From the IMG/VR virus record IMGVR_UViG_3300010375_000010, positions 1 through 39,977 of that record: a stretch of DNA of 39,977 nt. The stretch is one strand, 5' to 3'. Position 1 is the stretch's first letter; the number at the start of each line of letters is the position of its first letter. A program made the position numbers and the translations under genes. Under the pieces are notes generated by a model that was not told where the DNA came from, searched no databases, and worked only from the letters and a program-made list of their open reading frames with translations. Of this stretch, positions 7,135 to 13,507 are shown one piece after another. The DNA comes from a virus.

Positions 7135-7299
7135 CTACGCCGCGACTTCGGTTTGCTTGGCGTCCTTGGGACGCATTTCCTCCTGCATCTTCTCGTCGAG
7201 CAGGAAGGACGCGTGCTCGCGCGTGGTGCGGTGGGCCTCACGCGCCTGCTTCTCGAGCCACTCGCGGCGTTCAGTGCGAACATCGACCATCAAGCGCAT
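7135..7299 (-). CDS. Ribbon-helix-helix-like regulator, 54 aa
   Basis: The first half reads as an Arc/CopG-type fold: a short strand (LMVDVRTE), helix WLEKQAREAH, turn RTTRE and helix HASFLLDEKM. Such proteins dimerise and bind short palindromes. A perfect 19-bp palindrome lies just upstream (7344-7362), which suggests autoregulation. The ATG at 7299 is chosen; ATG at 7290 is possible. No clear Shine-Dalgarno is visible at either. Confidence 0.5.
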   Translation of the reverse strand: MRLMVDVRTERREWLEKQAREAHRTTREHASFLLDEKMQEEMRPKDAKQTEVAA

Positions 7300-7343
7300 G
7301 GCGCTAGGATGGCGCGCCGGCATGCCGGATGGGGTGACTCGAA

Positions 7344-7362
7344 GTGACAGAAATTCTGTCAC
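7344..7362. promoter_or_regulatory. 19-bp perfect palindrome, candidate operator
   Basis: GTGACAGAA, one central base, TTCTGTCAC: nine matching bases on each side. It lies 45 bp upstream of the RHH-like gene and 16 bp past the previous stop. With no loop it suits a dimeric repressor, not a terminator. A CAGAAT within it could act as a -10 element on the minus strand, so binding would block transcription. That reading is inferred. Confidence 0.55.
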
Positions 7363-7377
7363 TAACGAGTCCGCTGT

Positions 7378-8124
7378 TTAAGGCTGAACTAACCCCACCC
7401 CGCAGGCTTTCAGGATCACCAGGATGTGGTCGAACCTGCCGTCAACCACGTAATCCACCAGTCCGTAGCCGAAGAGCAGAGCGGCCGCGAGGCTCGTCTC
7501 GAAGTCGGTAATCGTCACCGATCTACGCTTCCGAATTGGGCGCGGTGGGGCCTGGATGGGCCACTTCGATGGCGGCCAGCGCTTCTTGTCGAGTCCCTGC
7601 CACTCCATCCCGCGCGTAATCGAGCGCGGATGGCAACCGATGACGCCAGCCAGTTTGACCTTGGTGCGATTGTCCTCCGTCTCACCCTGTTCGTACTTGA
7701 CGAAGAACGCGCGGAACTCGACCCATTCGTCCGGGAAGCCACCCGGACAGTGCTCGTCAGGCTCAACGGGATCGTCCGCGCCTGGGAACAGATGCAGTTG
7801 CCGCAGCAGCGCGGGGATCGCCTCCACGGCCGCTCTGGTGGCGGCAGCAGCCGCGGTGCTGGTGAACTCCTCGGCGCGCTGCACCCGCTCGAGCAGCGCC
7901 TCGAGCCGTGTAGCCTCAGCGGCCAGGCGTTCGGCGGCTTCGTTGAGTCGCTGCTCGCGCAGGTTATTCAGCGCTTCTTGTTTGAAGACCCGCGCGAGCT
8001 GACCTTCGGGGGTATCGGGGAACTGTGGCTGCATGAGGCGTCCGACTTCACGCAGTTGGCTGGGCGTCAGGCGCGGCCGATCTTCGTCGGGTTCAGGGTT
8101 CGGTGGGACTCGCTTCGGCATCAT
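7378..8124 (-). CDS. Hypothetical first gene of the leftward operon, 248 aa
   Basis: No family recognised. A Pro/Glu-rich start (PNPEPDEDRPRLTPSQLRE) is followed by a long coiled-coil-like helix (RLAAEATRLEALLERVQRA) and then a region with TKVKLAGVIGCHPRSITRG, which fits a helix-turn-helix. Start ATG at 8124 (a second ATG follows) has a GAGGG ribosome site 3-8 nt upstream. As the promoter-proximal gene of the long leftward operon, a DNA-binding regulator or replication accessory factor is plausible. Confidence 0.6.
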   Translation of the reverse strand: MMPKRVPPNPEPDEDRPRLTPSQLREVGRLMQPQFPDTPEGQLARVFKQEALNNLREQRLNEAAERLAAEATRLEALLERVQRAEEFTSTAAAAATRAAVEAIPALLRQLHLFPGADDPVEPDEHCPGGFPDEWVEFRAFFVKYEQGETEDNRTKVKLAGVIGCHPRSITRGMEWQGLDKKRWPPSKWPIQAPPRPIRKRRSVTITDFETSLAAALLFGYGLVDYVVDGRFDHILVILKACGVGLVQP

Positions 8125-8201
8125 GGGCCCTCATTCCCACACTGCCACTATGTTGCGGACACATCGAGCAGTCATCCACACGGCCCTCCAATAGGCGCGG
8201 G

Positions 8202-8207
8202 ATTATA
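8202..8207 (-). promoter_or_regulatory. Candidate -10 of the leftward operon
   Basis: A perfect TATAAT on the minus strand, with transcription expected to start near 8195, about 70 nt before the ATG at 8124. The -35 region (GAGCAG at 17-nt spacing) is poor, so it may depend on an activator or an alternative sigma factor. Confidence 0.4.
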
Positions 8208-8411
8208 GAACACACGTTCGACTGCTGCTCCCCGGCCGAAGTTCCACGCGTGTCGCTCCTGAGATAGCCCCCAGTCTCAGTATCGCCGCGCAATACTAGT
8301 AGCCGCGTGGCTGTCAAGTAAACAAACGACGGTTGCGCAATGGCGCACGTTTTGGGCACTGTGCGGGTTGGGTTTGCGGACTCATAGGTGACTGGAAAAT
8401 TGTCCGCTCGA

Positions 8412-8424
8412 GTCACACTGTGAC
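8412..8424. promoter_or_regulatory. 13-bp palindrome, candidate operator
   Basis: GTCACA, one base, TGTGAC, just upstream of the small plus-strand gene at 8451. It shares GTGAC elements with the palindrome at 7344-7362 but in the opposite arrangement, so the same protein need not bind both. Confidence 0.35.
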
Positions 8425-8450
8425 GCGCTGTGCCGGCGCACACTGCCTGC

Positions 8451-8630
8451 ATGGCTCACGCGCGCCAACCCGACGACGAGCACGAGCTGGCCGTCAGGTT
8501 CGCGGAACGTCCACCCGACTACACACCCGAGCAGTGGGAGGCGCGCGTGCTCAATGCCCAGCTCACCCTGGTGCGCGTGCTGCTGCGCGTCCGCGAGCGG
8601 CTGATCCGCGAGGGCCAGCTCGACGAATGA
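8451..8630 (+). CDS. Small helical protein, 59 aa
   Basis: Lone plus-strand gene convergent with the integrase. The product begins MAHARQPDDEHELAV and has a charged amphipathic helix (ARVLNAQLTLVRVLLRVRER), suggesting a small dimeric protein. No Shine-Dalgarno is visible before the ATG at 8451, so it may be leaderless or start upstream at GTG 8430. Its site next to the integrase and candidate attP suits an excision factor or other recombination partner, but no such motif is visible. Confidence 0.45.
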   Translation: MAHARQPDDEHELAVRFAERPPDYTPEQWEARVLNAQLTLVRVLLRVRERLIREGQLDE

Positions 8631-8634
8631 CATG

Positions 8635-8667
8635 GCGTCGGTTGCGTTGTAAGAACGATACCGACGC
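8635..8667. repeat. 33-bp imperfect inverted repeat, candidate attP core
   Basis: Arms GCGTCGGT (8635-8642) and ACCGACGC (8660-8667) match perfectly. Inner CGTT/AACG extends the match, leaving two mismatched positions per arm around a 5-base centre (gtaag). It lies 8 bp from the integrase stop codon. Large serine integrases use about 40-50 bp attP sites of this form next to their gene. A bidirectional terminator is the alternative, but there is no U-tract on either side. Confidence 0.4.
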
Positions 8668-8674
8668 TACGTCC

Positions 8675-10465
8675 TCAGGCAACGAGTTTGATAACCGTTG
8701 TGTCCGAGCACTTGGATACCGAGATTGCCAAATGCGGCGAGCCCGAAAGCGCGAGCGCCACGTGCGGCCGATTCTCCGAGTCGATCACCACGCGGTACAC
8801 GAGCGCGGGGATCAGCTCGGCCCAGTCCTCGTCGGTGAGCGCGCTCCACGGCACGGCACGCAGCTTGTCGGCCAACTCGGCTGCACCGATCACGTCAAAG
8901 CGCGAACGCTCGAGTTCGGCGTCTTCGATGGCGCGCTCGAGTTCGGCGATGCGCTGCTCGGTGCCTTCCTGTTTCACCAGCAACTCGTGCTCCAGGATCG
9001 TGTACGCGCCCTTGCTGAGCGTGTCCTTGTGCTTGAACAGATCCACCTCCTCTGCGGTCAACTCCTCAAGTCGCTGGCGCGTGGTGCGCAGTTCGTCGAC
9101 GAGCGACGCCGGCGTGGCCGCGGCCGCCTCAGCCTGCTGGGTGTAGAGCGTCGCCGCGCGTTCGATCGCGTCAGGCAAGTCGGCGCGCTGCAACTGCTCG
9201 AGGACCTGGCCGTAGACCGTGTCAACCTTGAGCAATGCCGGCGTGCGGCAGCGATGCTTGCCGGCGTCCATGAGCAGCTCGGCGGCTCGGCCGATGCCGT
9301 TGCTGCGCGTGCAGCGCAGGTACAGATGCGGCTCGGGATAGCGCCGCCGCTCGCCCGAGCGGGCGATGTAGTAGTTCGCGATCTGCAGCGTCATCATGCC
9401 CTCACAGACGCCACAGAACACCTTGTTGCGCAGTGGGTGTTTGAGCAGCGCCGGCCGACCAGGACCAGACTTGCCGTCAGGGACGCAGCGTCGGCGCTCG
9501 AGCTCGGCGTGGACGTCGTCGCGCGTCGGTCGATCGTCCATGTCGCAGCCCGTGCACGCCAGCTTGTCGGCCGCGGTGCGGTGCAGCAGCGGCGGAACGG
9601 GGATGGTGACGACCTGCGACTCGTCCTTCCACTCGCGGTGGCGCACCTTGGTGCCCGTCTCGGGATGGCGCCGCTTGGTGTACAGCGCCGCGCCGTAGCG
9701 CAGTTGGCCGATGAACGCACCGTTGCGGTCCTTGAGCGTCGTGGTGATGCGATTGACGCTCCATGTCGCGTCGCGGTGATAGTCAGCCGGCGGCGCAGCC
9801 TGACGCAGCCAACGCGCCAAGTCGCGCGTCGGCACGCCACCGACGTAGCGCTTGACCAGCTCCACCATGATGGCCGCGCGATCCTCGATCAGGACGCCGT
9901 GGTTCGTGTCGTCGCGACCGATCCAGTAGGGCAGTGTGCCGGCCATGAGCTGGCCGCGCCGCGCGTAGTTCAGCCGCGTATCCATCGTGCGCCGGCGGAT
10001 GGCCTGGCGCTCGGTGTCGCCGACGAAAGCATTGATGCCGAGGTAGTTCGCGTCGAAGTGGTCGGTGACCGACTCGAGCGCGATGCGTCCGCCCGTCTCG
10101 TACAGCAACAGCGCGAGCGGACCAGCGGCAGCGACGCCGCGGAAAGGTCGGTCGGAGCGCCAGACGACCAGCACGTCGAAGCGGTCGTCGCGGCCCCACG
10201 CGAGCATCTGCTGATAACCAGGACGATCGGGATCGACGCCCTCAGCGCCGAGATCCCAGGCGTCACCGACGTGAACCCAACCCCTGGCTTGGATCAGGTT
10301 GAGGTTGGCGGTCCACTGCTCGTCGAGCGAGACATCGTCCTCTTTGCCGCTCTTGCTCTTGCGGCGGTAGGTGAAGGCACGCAGGGAGCCGCGCGGGGCG
10401 ATGTGCGGGTAGAGCTCGTGGCCGTGCTTGTTGATCGTGCGGCTGCCGATGACGCCGCGCGGCAT
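8675..10465 (-). CDS. int: Large serine recombinase (phage integrase)
   Basis: 596 aa. The N-terminal catalytic domain shows the serine-recombinase pattern: RAFTYRRKSKS (nucleophile Ser after the Arg), SLDEQ, the DRPGYQQML region, VVWRSDRPFR and ERQAIRRR. The recombinase domain follows, then a zinc ribbon (FCGVC ... LRCTR ... HRC), then a coiled coil (residues ~450-540) that controls integration versus excision. These enzymes join attP and attB without host factors. The gene follows the repressor on the same strand; an 11-codon frame (10500-10465) overlaps its ATG and could couple translation. It marks the phage as temperate. Confidence 0.93.
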   Translation of the reverse strand: MPRGVIGSRTINKHGHELYPHIAPRGSLRAFTYRRKSKSGKEDDVSLDEQWTANLNLIQARGWVHVGDAWDLGAEGVDPDRPGYQQMLAWGRDDRFDVLVVWRSDRPFRGVAAAGPLALLLYETGGRIALESVTDHFDANYLGINAFVGDTERQAIRRRTMDTRLNYARRGQLMAGTLPYWIGRDDTNHGVLIEDRAAIMVELVKRYVGGVPTRDLARWLRQAAPPADYHRDATWSVNRITTTLKDRNGAFIGQLRYGAALYTKRRHPETGTKVRHREWKDESQVVTIPVPPLLHRTAADKLACTGCDMDDRPTRDDVHAELERRRCVPDGKSGPGRPALLKHPLRNKVFCGVCEGMMTLQIANYYIARSGERRRYPEPHLYLRCTRSNGIGRAAELLMDAGKHRCRTPALLKVDTVYGQVLEQLQRADLPDAIERAATLYTQQAEAAAATPASLVDELRTTRQRLEELTAEEVDLFKHKDTLSKGAYTILEHELLVKQEGTEQRIAELERAIEDAELERSRFDVIGAAELADKLRAVPWSALTDEDWAELIPALVYRVVIDSENRPHVALALSGSPHLAISVSKCSDTTVIKLVA

Positions 10466-10540
10466 CAGTTAGCGCCCTTGTTCGGTGGTACAGTGGTCAT
10501 CGCAGGTCTTCGGTCCTTTCAACTGTTCGGTGATCTGCCA
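10466..10540. other. Integrase upstream region with TTCGGT repeats
   Basis: Between the repressor and integrase genes TTCGGT occurs three times (10481, 10509, 10526), and the longer TGTTCGGTG occurs twice, 45 bp apart. This could bind the integrase or a regulator, or be an alternative att location. An 11-codon leader frame starts at 10500 on the minus strand (MTTVPPNKGAN). Confidence 0.3.
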
Positions 10541-10577
10541 GCCCCGGCCGCTTCACACGGTGCGGGGCACTCTTTTT
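10541..10577 (+). terminator. Rho-independent terminator (plus strand)
   Basis: GCCCCG (10541-10546) pairs with CGGGGC (10563-10568), followed by ACTCTTTTT. This is the only hairpin with a clear T-run seen in the window. It would stop rightward transcripts crossing the integrase in antisense before they enter the early plus-strand operon at 10936. Confidence 0.6.
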
Positions 10578-10875
10578 ACTTCTCCCAGAGGTCGGTCGGT
10601 TTCACACGCAGGGCTTTGGCGAGCCGGCGCAGGGTGGTGGGCAAGACGTTCGGGTCGCCCTTTTCAAGTCGGACGATGGTCGTCCGCGCGACCCCTGCGA
10701 GTTCGGCAAGGTCGGCCTGGGTGAGAGCGCGCCGAAGTCGAAGCTCGCGCAACCGTATCAGGCGCGGCATGAACTGTTCGACGGTAGATAACTCGGCGTG
10801 TGGCAGGAGTTCGCTCAGTGTACTCCCCGTGGACTTTGTGGGCCTAGGTGTGAGCCGCATTACAGTTGCGTACAT
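10576..10875 (-). CDS. XRE-family repressor (HTH)
   Basis: The C-terminal ~60 residues are a textbook HTH_XRE domain: RELRLRRALTQADLAELAG, VARTTIVRLEKG, then TLRRLAKALRVKPTDLW. The N-terminal ~35 residues are unrelated. The ATG at 10875 (99 aa) lies about 12 nt after the predicted transcription start; an internal ATG at 10770 would give just the HTH. It faces away from the plus-strand operon and precedes the integrase, the arrangement of a phage immunity repressor controlling both. It has no peptidase/LexA-like domain, so induction is not through self-cleavage. Confidence 0.8.
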   Translation of the reverse strand: MYATVMRLTPRPTKSTGSTLSELLPHAELSTVEQFMPRLIRLRELRLRRALTQADLAELAGVARTTIVRLEKGDPNVLPTTLRRLAKALRVKPTDLWEK

Positions 10876-10893
10876 CTTTGCATGACGTGTCCT

Positions 10894-10922
10894 ATTATAG
10901 TTGCATGTGTGTTCGCTGTCGA
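10894..10922 (-). promoter_or_regulatory. Repressor promoter (sigma-70 type)
   Basis: Minus strand: TCGACA (10922-10917; five of six matches to TTGACA), 17-nt spacer, perfect TATAAT (10899-10894). The start is expected near 10887, giving a very short leader before ATG 10875. TGCATG elements at 10879 and 10902 flank it and could be operator half-sites. Confidence 0.65.
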
Positions 10923-10936
10923 GTATAAATAGTCCA
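10901..10936 (+). promoter_or_regulatory. Promoter of the plus-strand operon, apparently leaderless
   Basis: Plus strand: TTGCAT (10901-10906), 17-nt spacer, TATAAA (10924-10929), with the first ATG at 10936, the expected transcription start. It overlaps the repressor promoter, so one bound protein could switch between the two. A CATGCA element lies at 10935-10940. Confidence 0.55.
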
Positions 10937-11148
10937 TGCAGACACACCAACTGGACACCCGCTACGGCGCAGGCTCGAAAACCCTGTGCTGCCTCGACGT
11001 TACGCCGCGCCGCCTGCGCAGCGGCAAGATGGCCGTGAGCACCGACGCCGCGAGCGTCGACTGCCTTATCTGCCAGCAGGTTGGCGGCGCGCGCGCGCAG
11101 ATGGACGCCGAAGTGGCAAACGGCACGTTCTGGAATCGCTTCGCCTGA
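10936..11148 (+). CDS. Small Cys-containing protein, 70 aa
   Basis: First gene of the plus-strand operon, likely translated from a leaderless message starting at its own ATG. It contains LCCLDVTPRRL and VDCLICQQV, which could form one zinc site, and ends NGTFWNRFA. Not recognised. As the gene facing the repressor it is where a Cro-like or early regulatory factor would be expected, but no HTH is visible. Its stop overlaps the next start (TGATG). Confidence 0.6.
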   Translation: MQTHQLDTRYGAGSKTLCCLDVTPRRLRSGKMAVSTDAASVDCLICQQVGGARAQMDAEVANGTFWNRFA

Positions 11149-11411
11149 TGCCTATCCTCATCAGCCCGACCGATCCGCGCGGCCCGCAGGCGATCGCCAT
11201 CCTTCTGGCTGATGCGTTCAAGACTTTCGTCGATGCCGAGGGCCGCCGCTCATGGGGCGTGCCATCGCAGAGCAAGCCCGACCTGTACTACCGGGTCACT
11301 GACAACGGCTGCACCTGTCCCGACATCAAGTACCGCCCGTGGCTAGCGTGCAAACACATGCTGGCTATTCGCCTGCACCTCGAATCCGAAGAACAGGAGT
11401 ACGCGTTCTGA
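11148..11411 (+). CDS. SWIM zinc-finger protein, 87 aa
   Basis: The product has the SWIM signature CxCx(n)CxH: NGCTCPDIKYR, then ACKHMLAIRL. SWIM domains bind DNA or proteins and are common in small phage and mobile-element proteins. The N-terminal half (AIAILLADAFKTFVDAEGRR) is helical and may contact the partner. ATG at 11148 overlaps the upstream stop. A single-domain protein of this size probably acts as an adaptor or DNA-binding factor. Confidence 0.75.
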   Translation: MPILISPTDPRGPQAIAILLADAFKTFVDAEGRRSWGVPSQSKPDLYYRVTDNGCTCPDIKYRPWLACKHMLAIRLHLESEEQEYAF

Positions 11412-11734
11412 TGACGCTCGAGGGCCCTGTCGAGGCGCGCAATGAGCGCGGCATCAAACTCGACGGCGACTGGCTGAATGTGTCCAAATTCAACCCCGTG
11501 GATCTGCCGCCGGTGGGCGCACGCGTACGCGCGGAAGTCGACAGCAAGAGCTACTTGAAGTCGCTCGAGTTGCTGGACGGCGCACCCGACGCGCCGGCGC
11601 GTTCGAAGACCATCTCGCGGCTGGCCGTGCTCAAGGCCGCGGCCAATTTCGCAGCCGACCGCATCGACGTCAAGTCGGCCGATGTGCTGCGTATAGCCGA
11701 CGCGTGGCTGGCGTGGGTCGAACGTGAAGACTAG
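11411..11734 (+). CDS. Possible OB-fold ssDNA-binding-like protein, 107 aa
   Basis: Residues ~5-60 form a beta-rich unit (GIKLDGDWLNVSKF, VGARVRAEVDSKSYLKSLELLDG) of a kind I have seen in small phage nucleic-acid-binding proteins and read as an OB-like barrel. The C-terminal helix (AVLKAAANFAADRIDVKSADVLRIADAWLAWVE) resembles tails of proteins annotated as ssDNA-binding. ATG at 11411 overlaps the SWIM gene stop. Moderately uncertain. Confidence 0.5.
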   Translation: MTLEGPVEARNERGIKLDGDWLNVSKFNPVDLPPVGARVRAEVDSKSYLKSLELLDGAPDAPARSKTISRLAVLKAAANFAADRIDVKSADVLRIADAWLAWVERED

Positions 11735-11885
11735 CCTTAACGAGCCGTGGGCCGAGCTCGTGACCTGCCTCGAGCAGTACCGCACACGCGCCTGGCCATT
11801 GCCCCAGACGACGCACCACTGTGTGCGCTGGGGCCCGCATGACGAGCACCAGTGCCCGTGCGGCATCACGTGGAAGAACCGATGA
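11724..11885 (+). CDS. Cys/His mini-protein, 53 aa
   Basis: Starts at GTG 11724 inside the end of the preceding gene (11-bp overlap) and ends overlapping the next ATG (ATGA). The product contains TTHHCVRWGPHDEHQCPCG, a likely zinc-binding knuckle. Its coding potential rests on the chain of overlaps and the motif. Confidence 0.5.
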   Translation: MKTSLNEPWAELVTCLEQYRTRAWPLPQTTHHCVRWGPHDEHQCPCGITWKNR

Positions 11886-12067
11886 ACTGTCCTCACACCC
11901 ACGGTGATCATCGCTGCAAACACGAAGCACAGCACCGCTCGGTCATTCACGCTTGTGCCTGCGGTCATGCTTGGCAGCGCCATGCCGATGGCTCGGTGAC
12001 ACCACACGCGGCCCCACCCTGTACGCTCGCGACGCCGAACGGTAAGCCGGTGACCAGTGCAATCTAA
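11882..12067 (+). CDS. Cys/His-rich zinc-ribbon-like protein, 61 aa
   Basis: MNCPHTHGDHRCKHEAQH followed by HACACGHAWQRH gives two Cys/His clusters suited to one or two zinc ions. The rest is a short Pro-rich tail. Function unknown. Start ATG overlaps the previous stop; its TAA overlaps an ATG at 12067. Confidence 0.55.
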   Translation: MNCPHTHGDHRCKHEAQHRSVIHACACGHAWQRHADGSVTPHAAPPCTLATPNGKPVTSAI

Positions 12068-12073
12068 TGGTGC

Positions 12074-12087
12074 TTATGTCTGACAAG
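12074..12087 (+). repeat. Start-module repeat, copy 1
   Basis: TTATGTCTGACAAG. The 12 bases from the ATG are identical to those at 12690 and 14154. TCTAAT lies 7 nt before the ATG, a possible -10 for a leaderless message. No inverted partner is visible upstream of this copy. Confidence 0.6.
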
Positions 12088-12258
12088 CTCGCATGCGAGT
12101 GGTGCGAGAACGAGGCGTCCTACTCGATCAATTGGGAATGCGGGCACGCTTCGGCCTGCTGTGCGCTGTGTTTCGAGCCAAGCGACGCACGCGACTGGAC
12201 GATGGACTTCGCTGACTGGGATGCCGACCCAGCTGAATGTCCGAACTGTGCCGGCTAG
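12076..12258 (+). CDS. Nine-cysteine mini-protein, 60 aa
   Basis: Nine cysteines in 60 residues: CEWCEN, WECGH, ACCALCF and ECPNC, which suggests two zinc ions in a treble-clef or RING-like arrangement. It begins MSDK, from the repeated start module. An ATG at 12067 overlapping the previous stop is an alternative start (adds three residues). No family recognised. Confidence 0.55.
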   Translation: MSDKLACEWCENEASYSINWECGHASACCALCFEPSDARDWTMDFADWDADPAECPNCAG

Positions 12259-12471
12259 ATGAATACCGTCTTTCGAGTGGGAGACAAAGTGGTCTGGCGC
12301 GAAGTATTCGCTAGGTCTGGCGGCGTGGATTATAGATATGTGGATCATGCCGCGACCGTGACCAGCTTCACACAAAGCCGAGTAAGAATCGAGATTGATG
12401 AACAAGCGAGCGGCGGCGCCGAGCGAAGACGTGTCGTGAAGGCAACAAGGCTTATCAGGATGGATTCATGA
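12259..12471 (+). CDS. Small SH3/KOW-like protein, 70 aa
   Basis: FRVGDKVVWREVF, then DHAATVTSFTQSRVRIEID, ending in a basic RRRVVKATRL segment: the strand pattern of a small SH3-like barrel. It resembles in style the 68-aa protein at 2382-2588. The ATG directly follows the previous TAG. Confidence 0.55.
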   Translation: MNTVFRVGDKVVWREVFARSGGVDYRYVDHAATVTSFTQSRVRIEIDEQASGGAERRRVVKATRLIRMDS

Positions 12472-12665
12472 ATAACGACGGATCGTATGGCTTGCCGGAG
12501 CCCAACCCCACACCGCGTTGCTGGTGCGGTTCGCGGATGAGGCCAGGGGCGTCAGCGCAGCAACCCTGGTATTGCACGCATCAACGGCGCGAAGATCCTG
12601 CGCCTCTGTCTTCGCCACAGGCGATTGCCTGGGCCATCGAAAACGATTGCGACGCCGACGACTAG
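12468..12665 (+). CDS. Small Cys-containing protein, 65 aa
   Basis: Contains PRCWCGSRM and WYCTHQRRED, a likely four-ligand zinc knuckle, then an acidic end (NDCDADD). Starts in an ATGA overlap with the previous gene. Unknown function. Confidence 0.5.
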   Translation: MNNDGSYGLPEPNPTPRCWCGSRMRPGASAQQPWYCTHQRREDPAPLSSPQAIAWAIENDCDADD

Positions 12666-12667
12666 CG

Positions 12668-12701
12668 CTTATCAGAAGTAATTGTGGTTATGTCTGACAA
12701 G
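12668..12701 (+). repeat. Start-module repeat with inverted partner, copy 2
   Basis: CTTATCAGA (12668-12676) is an inverted copy of the region around TTATGTCTGACAAG (12688-12701); 11 of 14 positions pair. The start codon lies in the right arm. AGTAAT sits exactly 7 nt before the ATG. Confidence 0.6.
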
Positions 12702-12986
12702 ATCGAACGGGCCAAGGCGCACTTGGCGACGTGCATGGAGCGCGATGACTTTCCGTATCACAACTGCGCCTGTAACTGCGATGACGTGGCCCAGCTGCTG
12801 GCCGAGAACGAACGGCTCAAGGCTCAGAAGCCGGGTTGCCTGTACCACTGTGAGTGTGACCGGCTGACCACCGAGAACGAACGGCTGCGGGCGGCATTAG
12901 ATTGGATTTGGAACCAGTCGGGAGATCTCGCATCAGCCCAGTGGGCGGCTCGCAATACGCTTGTCGGACCCAAGGAGAAGTTGTGA
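12690..12986 (+). CDS. Coiled-coil Cys-rich protein, 98 aa
   Basis: Starts MSDKIERAKAHL, carries HNCACNCDD and CLYHCECD clusters between leucine-zipper-like helices (LLAENERLKAQ, RLTTENERLRAAL). It resembles in layout the genes at 14154 and 14789, and the three may be paralogues. It is followed in a GTGA overlap by the transporter gene. The ATG at 12690 is preferred over GTG 12684 because of the conserved start module. Confidence 0.55.
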   Translation: MSDKIERAKAHLATCMERDDFPYHNCACNCDDVAQLLAENERLKAQKPGCLYHCECDRLTTENERLRAALDWIWNQSGDLASAQWAARNTLVGPKEKL

Positions 12987-13507
12987 GGTTCCTACCACTC
13001 GTCGCGTACATCGCGACGATCTTCCTCGCGAACTGGGCCATCACCACCTTTGGCCTCGTGCCAGTCGGCTTCGGTCTGCTCGCGCCTGCGGGCGTCTACT
13101 TTGCCGGCCTCGCCTTCACCTTCCGCGATCTCACCCAGGAGTCGCTCGGCCGACGCTGGACATACGCAGCCATCCTCATCGGCGCGGCTCTGTCGGGTCT
13201 GCTGAGTGGGCCACTCGCCCTCGCCTCGGGTGTCGCGTTCCTGGTCAGCGAAACCGCCGATCTGCTCGTCTACACGCCCCTGCGCCGGCGCCATTGGCTC
13301 GGAGCTGTGGCGACGTCGAACGTGGTCGGCCTATGGATCGACTCGGCGCTGTTCCTGCTGCTCGCGTTCGGGTCGCTCGACTTTTTAATCGGTCAGGTGG
13401 TCGGTAAGCTGGAGACCACCATTCTCGCGGTCATCGTCTTGTGGGGTTGGCGTGCTGTTTCTAAGCGGCGTCATTACCCAGACCTTGCTGGCCAATCCCC
13501 GGCCTGA
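12983..13507 (+). CDS. yhhQ-like: VUT/YhhQ-family queuosine-precursor transporter
   Basis: 174-aa integral membrane protein with about five helices. The conserved family blocks are clear: GVYFAGLAFTFRDLTQES, the Ala/Gly-rich helix GAALSGLLSGPLALASG, SETADLLVYTPLRRR, SNVVGLWIDSALF and AFGSLDFLIGQVVGK. Family members import preQ0/preQ1-type 7-deazaguanine precursors. It starts with GTG in a GTGA overlap, and its 3' end overlaps the DpdA-like gene by 56 bp, tying the two together. Likely role: raise the precursor pool used for phage DNA modification. Confidence 0.85.
   Translation: MRFLPLVAYIATIFLANWAITTFGLVPVGFGLLAPAGVYFAGLAFTFRDLTQESLGRRWTYAAILIGAALSGLLSGPLALASGVAFLVSETADLLVYTPLRRRHWLGAVATSNVVGLWIDSALFLLLAFGSLDFLIGQVVGKLETTILAVIVLWGWRAVSKRRHYPDLAGQSPA

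Larger units (their letters stand above)
8125..8450. promoter_or_regulatory. Divergent intergenic control region
   Basis: 326 bp with no convincing gene on either strand. It contains a minus-strand TATAAT (8207-8202), a minus-strand TTGACA (8317-8312) without a well-placed -10, an 8-bp palindrome TTGCGCAA (8333-8340) and a 13-bp palindrome at 8412-8424. It is the obvious place for the start of the leftward lytic operon and its control. Confidence 0.6.

Noticed and set aside
8093-8452. 119-codon minus-strand frame across the divergent control region
   Set aside because: Starts inside the plus-strand gene and covers the palindromes and the TATAAT; no Shine-Dalgarno or recognisable domain. The region reads better as regulatory DNA.
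8635-8667. Reading the inverted repeat as a bidirectional terminator
   Set aside because: Position between convergent genes suits it, but neither side has a T-run, and the arm/centre layout next to a serine integrase fits attP better. Not excluded.
8333-10885. 850-codon open frame on the plus strand
   Set aside because: It is antisense to the well-supported serine integrase; the open frame is a by-product of GC-rich codon use, and its translation is Arg/Ala/Val/Leu-rich with no domain.
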